A stretch of 64,000 nt of DNA from Mortierella alpina (taxonomy: Eukaryota > Mortierellomycota > Mortierellomycetes > Mortierellales > Mortierellaceae). The position numbers and the translations under genes were made by a program. The notes under the pieces are model-generated. The model ran no database searches, was not told the DNA's origin, and was given only the letters and a program-made list of their open reading frames with translations. Positions 56,703 to 64,000 of this stretch are shown piece after piece (positions within the stretch are counted from its first letter, which is position 1; each line of letters starts with the position of its first letter). The stretch is taken from contig JANATF010000010.1 in NCBI GenBank assembly GCA_029449245.1, forward strand, positions 62,001 to 126,000, in the 5' to 3' direction.

Positions 56703-59700
56703 GCCAAAGTCAGTTGGGGGAGATATGGAGAGAGGGTGAGGGGTATGGAGAGGGTGAGGATGGAAGAGGATGACGGAGGGATGAGGATGAGGATGAGGAT
56801 GAAGATGAGGCAGGAATTAGTGGCAAAAGGGATGGAGATGCAGATGCTGGGAGAAGAGTGGGGAGTGGAGTGTAGGGAGCGAGGAAGGAAGGAAAGAGAG
56901 AGGGAGAGAGAGAGAGAGAGAGGAGAGAGCGAGGGTCAAAAAGACACACCGGTCTCTCGCGATCATAGATAAGATGTCTGGGCTGGCTCGATATCATATC
57001 AGCAGATCAAGAAGAAAAAAAAAGCCACTCTCAGACGAATCAGAGCGCACACAGGACAAGGCTCGTCTGGTATCGCTTGCTTTGCAGCCATCGATGGCTA
57101 TCTCATTCCTCTTGCTGGCAGCTCAGTTGATACAATTGCACTACCAGACCAAACACAAATGGCCAGCGTGATGGGCAACATTACGACCAAAGAGGAAAAG
57201 AAAAACACTGTGGTTTCTTGCTAAAACATCTGCCATCGATGCTATCTATGCCATCGATCCAGCAGTGACACCATCGCTTCGAACGAACACCACCTATTCT
57301 TCCGAGGACTATTCCTGTCCGGTGGACAAGCACGGATGCTATCAATAGCAAAAAAAAATAAACGATGGCTAACCCACAGACGGCAATGCATTACTCTGAC
57401 TGTGCAGGCTACAAGGACATTCAACGGATGCAGATATATTAATAATAAAAAAGGGGGTGGGTGAAGAACAATCAACACTGCTAGCAACCCTACCGAACAT
57501 CGGGCACAATATCTCGCCTCACAGACACAAAGAGGGTACAGTACAGTCCATATACGTTCACGAAGACATACCAAATTTGCTTTGGTATCTAAAGGTATGA
57601 AGACCTTACAAAAAAGTCTACGGGATGAGGGAGAGAAAAAACTCTAGCCTCGGTCGAGTACTCATGGGCCTCATAGGGGCGTTCAATGGCAATTTCTTTC
57701 CACAGAGGAAAGCTGGATACCAGCATGAGCCGGTCACGATCAAGAGAGGACGTGCCTACACCAAGATGCCCATTGATCCGCCCGCCGAGTTAGAGCAGCG
57801 AAAACGCAGACGGAAACGCAGACGGACTTGACAGGCTGGACCATGTGAACGAGAAGCAGCTGAAAGAAGATGGGCACCACCAAGTGCGGTTACATCCGAC
57901 ACTTTTCAGCCGAGACGGATCTGAACACGAGGAAATGGTGGGCAAAGGATGAGTATGGCAATCAACTGCTATGGTGAGAAACTTGACGTAAACGAGCTCT
58001 GTGAAATGCGCGATAAGCAATAGCCTGAAATACACTGGGCAGAGACACGGCGATACCTGGCAACTGCGGCAATGCAACAGGCTTCCAGTCATCTGCTGGT
58101 GAAGGAGTGAGTGGGCACACCAGCTATCTACACAGAGTCGAGATGGCCGCGGCGATGAGATGTGTGCGCGCACGCACAAGGCGTTTCCCTCATTATAAAG
58201 TGCCAATCAACAGGTGCCTTCAATGCTGCAGCCACCATGTGTTCCGACTCTCGTGGCTCAGGGTGCTGATCATGATCAGTAGCATGTATGAACCCTATAA
58301 ATGTTGAGAGTGCATGTACTGCAAAGAACAAACTATCCTTCCAACAAACGCCGCAAATATCGGCGCTGTTCACCTGCCCTTCGCTCGTCTCTGCCTCACC
58401 CCTTGATGCACCACCTGCACAATGCCACCACCCGCTTCGATGCATGATAACGGAAGAACAAACGGTTGTTTATCGACAACACCATTCATCTCAGGACGTG
58501 TGCATGCCAGCTTGGTGCCTTGGTCTGTACTCTTGTTGTTGGATCCTCTAACACCAAGAAGGGAGTGTTTGCGTCGCTTGATTCATGCAGTTTTGAGAAG
58601 GAAGGAGGGGGAGGGATAGTACGAGGGCCAAGGAATTCCTGCTTCCGCACGATGTAGAGGCTTTTACCTTTTTGTTACCATCCAAACCACGGAAGCTCGC
58701 CTCTTTCTTGAACTGCACCCTCCTCCGTCACCCACCCCCCTATTTCAGCTACTCTCGCGTGGAAGTAGCAGCAGCACTCATCTGGAAGGGAGACGACCTC
58801 AATACCTGAACGTGCGAGGCAGCAAAGGTGATGAAAGCAACAGAAACACCCTCTGGCCATTTTTTGAGTCTCTCTCTTCCTTTGGTTCAGATCTCTCTCG
58901 CGTTTCACTTTGCCACGGCCGATCCCTGAGCCTGATTCGAATGCCCATGAGCTCTTGCTGAACGTAAGGTACATACTACAGCGGGTCCCGCATGAAAGAC
59001 TCGCTCAAGCAAAATACAACAAGTGCCTGGGATGTCTCCTTCCCATCCCCTGATTCCAACACGACCCTCTCTCTCAGGTTTGTCCTCGGGCTCACGCGCC
59101 TGCCTTTCTTGGGTCGACCATACGACCCTCCTTTTATTTGCACTCACCCCCGAACTCGGACAATAACAGAAAAGTGGTGAACAGCCTATTGCGCCGCCTC
59201 TCCTTTCAAAGGCCCAAAGAAAGATGAAGAAAGAGAAAAAGAGAAATGGGTCGCCCCTGGATTGCTGAGGCTGTACTCTTGATAGTGCTTTGCTGCTCTC
59301 TCACTCTTGCCTCGCCGTCTCTATATCTCTCTCTCCAACGCACACACACATACACACTATCACCTTGCCGTCTCTCTCTCTCTCTCTCTCTTTTAGATCA
59401 GCTCTTGCTCTCTGTGTTATTGACTCTCCCTTCTCGAAGGTGATGATGGATCTGGGGTCTCTTGGCATAACACCTGGCTTTCATACAATTTCTTCAACTT
59501 CTTTCTCTCTCGTCTTTCCCAACTTCTTCCTCTCAACCTTTCATCCCACTCCCTATTTTTTACACTCTGTGTTCCCTTTCCGCAGATCGTCGACCATATT
59601 CTTCCAAACCTAGTCTCACCCTTCGCGCATACAGCTTTAACCAGCTAAGCACGACACCTTTCCACACACATATACTCACACACTCACATACCCACAACCA

Positions 59701-59771
59701 CATATTCACGCATTCACAGACCCACACACAGATACGCACTTACACCAGCCCATACACCAAATCACCCAACC
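56703..59771. other. 3.1-kb intergenic region with unresolved coding-like pieces
   Basis: Left part: GATA factor promoter with ATGAGG repeats (56779-56808), a GA tract (56900-56925) and AGATAA at 56967-56972. Middle (57540-58110): short, protein-like open pieces on both strands, for example KRGRAYTKMPIDPPAELEQ on plus and FPLWKEIAIERPYEAHEYS on minus; I could not link them into one phase-consistent gene. Right part (59240-59770): CT/CA-rich leader of the RRM gene, including an open frame that mimics a signal peptide. Confidence 0.4.
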
Positions 59772-61207
59772 ATGTCAATGATGATGACACCCACCTCCAG
59801 TCGTGACGGCAGTACCAGCTGCATGATCTGTCAGAGCAAAGACCAACAGATATTAGCCAAAGACGAAGTGATCCGAGCCAAGGACGACGTTATCGCAGCC
59901 AAAGACGACGCCATCGCTCAAAAGGACCTGGCCCTGCGTGAATTACGAGAACGACTCCAGAGGCAGCTCAAGACGGCCTCGACTGGAGGTAAACTATACA
60001 GGATAGAAGAAGAAAAGAGCGAGAAGCCAAGTTATCGATCCTCAGTCATCGCCCCAAGCCGTTCCCATCCACAGGGCCTTCTTTTCTCTTTGTCAGTGCA
60101 ACACTCAACGTGTGTGTGTGTGTGGAGATTCTGCCGATACAGTATGGGGGTTTGAAGGCAGGCAGACACCACCTCAGCAAAAACTCGTTTCTCCCTCCCT
60201 ATGCCTTGGTATCAACGGCAAAGAGCTCCTCCGGGCGTTTCACTAATAAGCAGAGGTATTTTGTCACACCTGAGGAAAGCGAAAGCGATGGGTGAGGATG
60301 AGAAGGGGGGGAGAGGGAGAGGGGGAGGAAGAGGCGCGTGATTAAGACGCGGTAGTCGGGGGAAGGGGGGGGGGGGTTAGTTTGGAATACGCGCAATGGT
60401 CGCAGTGGCTAATGGATCCCTTCTGTGTACGCGCATGCCTCAGTCTCTAAAAAGCCTAGCCTTGTCAACATCAAGTCTGTCAGTAGTCAGATACAAGGTA
60501 TACCAAAAAAAAAGAAGACTTGCCACGCGTTTTTAAACTGTTGGAGCCTTTCAACCCCAAGTCTAACTTGCCAGCCCCCAATCCCCTCTCGCCGGCATAC
60601 CCATAGAGGAGAAGGATGCCCTCACAATCTATATCCGGAATGTGACAGAAAGTATTACCTATGAGATGCTTCACGATGCCTTCTCGGCATTTGGAGTCAT
60701 TCGCACCCTCAATGTGGTTCATCCCAAGGTAAATAAGGAGCCTAGTTTGCTATCGAAGCCAAAACGCGTACGATCCGATCCATCGTCAATGGCACGATGC
60801 TAATCGAGCTGCAAATTGATGAAAACCCCCTCCCCCCACCCGCGCGTTCATCCGACGTCCCTTTTACACGACCCTTTTAGGCTTGCGCGTTCGTAGAGTT
60901 TTCAACACCCGAAGCCCATCAGCGAGCTCTTGCGGCGACGTCGGTCCCCGTTGGATACGGTCATGAGGATGTGCTGACAGAGAAGCGCGTTCGCAAGCCC
61001 CAGCAGCAGCCATCGTCTTTCTCGCGTCGATCTTCTAACAGCAACCTAAAGTCCCAATTGTCTAATAGTAACCTTCAGGCAGCCTACACCCCTCACACGG
61101 TCAGTACCGCTGCAGGGTTAGCAGGGAACACACACTCAAGGTTTAACCACAAAGGAGCAGAGTTGGCCAAGGAGGACGAGGGGTGTGATTTGACTGCCGC
61201 CTGTTGA
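59772..61207 (+). CDS. Coiled-coil plus RRM protein (G3BP-like RRM)
   Basis: Best model: exons 59772-59988, 60444-60497, 60607-60728 and 60881-61207, about 239 residues. An extra in-phase exon at about 60166-60291 is possible. The N-terminus has CMIC and then four heptads starting with Lys-Asp (AKDEVIRAKDDVIAAKDDAI, then AQKDLALREL), a predicted parallel coiled coil. The RRM shows RNP2 LTIYIRNV and RNP1 ACAFVEFS, with EMLHDAFSAFGVIRTLNVVH between and VLTEKRVRKP at its end, similar to the RRM of G3BP/Bre5. The tail is Ser/Asn/Gln-rich (SSNSNLKSQLSNSNLQ). RNA binding is well supported by the RRM; the cellular role is not known. Confidence 0.75.
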
Positions 61208-61609
61208 GATCGAGTTGCGATGTATCGCCCATTGTAAGCCCATACCCACGACCATTGTAAATAGCTCGTCCTTTTAGGCGCATCTCCTCCCTCAGGAGCC
61301 CTTCTCTCCTTTTGTACCCCACCCTGCCTTCCATCTCCTCCTTGTTGGCTGTATATAAAGTAAACCCCACCTGTTTCATGATCGCAACATCACTTTTAGA
61401 ACAAACACTCGGGGTACCCGTGCAAAACATCCAAACTCGAGTCCACTCACTTTTCTGTCAAGCAGGACGAGACAGCAGGCAGGGGAAAAGGTGTTGCATA
61501 AGGGGAACGATGATGCTGGCCATGTCGTTTAGGTCTTTGTATTAAGGAATGTTCCCAGGGTTGTTTATCCAGTCAGGTGTAGAGTGGCTGGTAGAGGAGA
61601 GGAGGGGGT

Positions 61610-63314
61610 TCAGTGGTGGTAGTGGTCCTTCTTGTCGGGCTTGACACAAAATGCGGTATAGATAGTGACACCTTCCTCGGACAGAGCCTCGATGGAAAAG
61701 GGTGTGTTGGCGCCCACAAAGAACACGTTTCCAGTCTCAGCGGAGACCTCAACCACATCTGGATCACTATCGTGTGTCTTTTCTGAGCGGATCATACCTG
61801 AGCCGTTGGTGACAATGACGATGCTGGGTCCTTCTGCTCCTCGAAGTCGCTCCTTCTCCTTAGCATGATCCAGTTTCGTGAGGATGACGGAAAACTCTTC
61901 GATTGGAGGGTCGTACATGAGCGAATGGCCTGTGGGTGTGCACAGAACACCCGAGAGAACCTGATCGTTGGCGGATTTAGCATTATAGGTCAGCATCTCG
62001 GTGAGAACCTCGACATCCTTGAACTTTGGCGTCAATCCTGCGCGCACGACATTGTCACTGGCAGCCATGCACTCTACACAATCTAAAATAGAACAGACCG
62101 CATTAATGCGACACGTATGGGGAACGTCGTTTGTTTGATTAGCGCCCAAAAAAATAATAAAGTTTGTTTTTGAGCATTCTTATCGCCCTGCCAAAAAAAA
62201 AATGAACCAAGGATCTCCATTGACTTACCTCCACTCAGATACGCATGCGGCTCGTTGGCGGCCAGGAAAATGGCTTGGCCAGGCTGGAGAACGACGTAGT
62301 TGAGGAAGAAGCAGCAGAATACACCCACATCTCCTGGGTACTGTGAGTGGATCCTCAGGACCACATCTTCTATCGAGTGCTTCTCGTAGCTATGTCCTGC
62401 GGCCTCCAGTCTGCTGATCAACCGCCCCAATTCCTGCTTGACTTTGGACGCCTCGGCAGTCATCAATGCCTTGTACAATGACTTTAGGCCTTGTCTTCCT
62501 TCCTTGATGCCCTTGATGCCCTCCATCTCTTCCGACCGCCTGACAGCACTCTGAAAGTCAATCGCCTTGTCGTTGCCAACTAACTCTTGCAGTTCTGGCC
62601 ATTGCTGGATTGCGGCCAAGATCTCATTCAGAGGCCGGAATCCACACAGGGCCTCAAACTCTGTCAATGCGAGGGCCATCTCAGGCTTGTGGTTGTCATC
62701 CTTGTACAGATCAGGGCGATCCTTGAACAGTTGTTCCGCAAGAGCCTTGTCGGGATGTGCCTGGATCGAGAGAGCTTTTCCGATGGAGAGGACCTTGAAG
62801 AGGAAGGGGAGATGGCCATTGTATTTTTCATGAAAGTGTGGGGTCGAGAGCTGGGGGTTGGCCTTCAGGATCGATTCGAGTGTCTTGTTGGACTGATACA
62901 ACTTTGACGGTCCGTTGGGATGTGTGCCCATCCACAGCTATGTATCAAGAAGGCGATAAGGGCAGATAGTATCAGCGAGCAGTCTCTTTGCGCGTCTTAT
63001 CTTTTTCCGCTCCACCTCCACATACTCGGACATTTGAATGTTCGAGGGCGTGTGAAAAATCGCCGAGGACCAAGGCACAGCGCGCAAGGCACATCGCATA
63101 ACGCCACGCGTCTGCTGACAGTTACGCGAAGTCAAAAAAAATATATAAGCTCCATGGTGCGAGTTACCTCTGCATAGGGACGAGCCTCGTCCACGACGAA
63201 TCCAGGCGAGGATGCAGCAAACTGTGCGGCCTTGGAGGAGGAACCGACCTTGCCCCAGTCGTAGGACTGTGCCGAGCAGTCGAGACGGAAGATAGAAGGC
63301 GGTGCTGAGCTCAT
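61610..63314 (-). CDS. PMI1: Mannose-6-phosphate isomerase (type I, zinc)
   Basis: Exons 63314-63168, 62937-62229 and 62082-61610 give 442 residues, the usual size. The enzyme interconverts fructose-6-phosphate and mannose-6-phosphate and feeds GDP-mannose for glycosylation and wall mannans. Visible: CSAQSYDWGKVGSSS; LSIQAHPDKALAEQLF with zinc ligands Gln 108 and His 110; DDNHKPEMALALTEFEALCG with Glu 135; ANEPHAYLSG with the fourth ligand, His (about 281); and ASDNVVRAGLTPKFKDVEVL with the catalytic Arg. The cupin C-terminal half ends KKDHYHH. All metal and catalytic residues are present. It is head to head with CHS5. Confidence 0.97.
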
Positions 63315-63783
63315 GGTGCGTTTGAGTGTCTTGGGTCGAAAGGGTATGTGGGGTAGGGCTGGGTGTTGTGAGTGGCAGGAATAGGAGGGAGAGAGAGAGA
63401 ACGAGAGTACGAGAGGACGAGCGTAGGTCTACAACAGGGATGAGGAATGGAAGACAGGAGAGATGGAAAGAGGCGAATGGGGAGCAGAGTGATGGAATGA
63501 CGTGAATGAAGATGAAGAGGAAAGAAGGGAAAGTCTGATATGTCTGGCGAAGTTGCGCCCCTCCTGCGAGGACTGCGTTTTCGTCTCTTCTTTTTTTTGA
63601 CGTGGAGCACTCTGCTCGCCATCCCATCTGCCACCAAACGCCCATCCTTCTCATCATCCACGGACACACAGCACTCACAGCACACCCGCGCGACTCCCTC
63701 TTGCAGCAGGCACACCGGTAATCACAAGCATACACACGCGCGCACCATCATCCATCACACTTCCATCCGACAACCGCCTGCCA
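63315..63783. promoter_or_regulatory. Divergent promoter region PMI1 / CHS5
   Basis: 469 bases between two divergent cell-wall-related genes. It is purine-rich on the PMI1 side (63375-63540) and CA-rich on the CHS5 side (63655-63780). No TATA box stands out. Confidence 0.5.
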
Positions 63784-64000
63784 ATGATGACTGCTGCCGT
63801 TGCTAAAGACACACACGACACCACCACGGGCAATGGCGCCTCATCAAAGCAAAACTCGTCCATCCGCTTCACAGTCGGCAAGGTCGATGCCGGCATGACC
63901 ATCCTCCTGACCGAGGACCATCATCTCATCGAGTTCCCATCCCTCCTCCTGCCAAAGGGCGTCACCGCAGGATCCGTCGTCAACATCTCAGTCAACCGCA
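63784..64000 (+). CDS. CHS5: Chs5-type exomer scaffold, N-terminal part
   Basis: The frame is open from ATG 63784 to the window edge (72 codons visible). After a short polar N-terminus comes SIRFTVGKVDAGMTILLTED, then HHLIEFPSLLLPKGVTAGSV and VNISVNR. This is the hallmark start of Chs5, which goes on to FN3 and BRCT domains. Chs5 is the scaffold of exomer, which exports chitin synthase and other cargo from the trans-Golgi. The rest of the gene lies beyond the window. Confidence 0.9.
   Translation, partial: MMTAAVAKDTHDTTTGNGASSKQNSSIRFTVGKVDAGMTILLTEDHHLIEFPSLLLPKGVTAGSVVNISVNR

Noticed and set aside
59246-59443. 65-codon frame starting like a signal peptide
   Set aside because: CT-rich leader DNA gives Leu/Ser runs by chance; it sits in the 5' leader of the RRM gene.
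1-64000. CRISPR arrays, operons, insertion sequences or integrases
   Set aside because: No regularly spaced repeats, no ribosome-binding-site gene strings and no transposase or integrase motifs. The window is eukaryotic.

Overview
The window is nuclear DNA from a filamentous, early-diverging fungus. The genes are eukaryotic and intron-rich, with introns mostly about 50-150 bases long, donors mainly GTAAGN or GTRNGN, and acceptors mainly TAG or CAG. Codons mostly end in C or G, and intergenic DNA is rich in CT/GA tracts and A/T runs. The gene set is fungal (Chs5, tricalbin, Mrp51, a UapA-type purine permease, a siderophore-type GATA repressor). It also carries PUS10 and a DctA/GltP-type SLC1 transporter, which to my knowledge are missing from the yeasts. 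I infer Mucoromycota in the broad sense, most likely a Mortierella-like species. This rests on gene content only.

Layout. 1-5440: end of a queuine tRNA-ribosyltransferase, Arp1 (dynactin), a mitoribosomal Mrp51-like protein, and a CsbD-like stress protein with a clear TATA box. 6063-7640: an HSL-type alpha/beta hydrolase. 7641-12779: 5.1 kb with no gene I can defend. 12780-17363: the SLC1 transporter and eIF2B epsilon. 17550-23033 (minus): a 1,498-residue tricalbin with an SMP domain and six C2 domains. 24685-27076: PUS10 and a tRNA-Ala(AGC). 29179-31174: xanthine/uric-acid type permease. 31175-33403: two weak minus-strand candidates. 33404-35392: a Ccr4/Ngl-type EEP nuclease. 35717-37758: eIF3g and ISD11, head to head. 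38129-39210 (minus): a five-exon gene assembled from short exons. 39985-45180 (minus): Cyp40 and a DH-PH Rho GEF. 46708-49951: mitoribosomal L47 and a nuclear LRR protein, head to head. 50118-51246 (minus): an unrecognised coiled-coil protein. 51360-56493 (minus): a two-finger GATA factor of the SreA/Urbs1/Fep1 type. 59772-64000: a coiled-coil/RRM protein, phosphomannose isomerase, and the start of Chs5.

There is no operon-like or defence-type gene cluster. Most genes are housekeeping: translation (eIF2B epsilon, eIF3g, PUS10, TGT, tRNA-Ala), mitochondria (Mrp51, L47, ISD11), membrane contact and transport (tricalbin, SLC1, NCS2), cytoskeleton and polarity (Arp1, Rho GEF), and cell wall (PMI, Chs5). 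Several pairs share short divergent promoters: eIF3g/ISD11 (295 bp), L47/LRR (333 bp) and PMI/Chs5 (469 bp). The items most worth a second look are the bacterial-type SLC1 transporter, the GATA factor (altered cysteine spacing, histidine-rich tail, 1.27-kb intron inside finger 1), the glycine-rich repeat block in the tricalbin, and the hidden five-exon gene. Exon boundaries were worked out by hand from splice sites and phase. No search was run.
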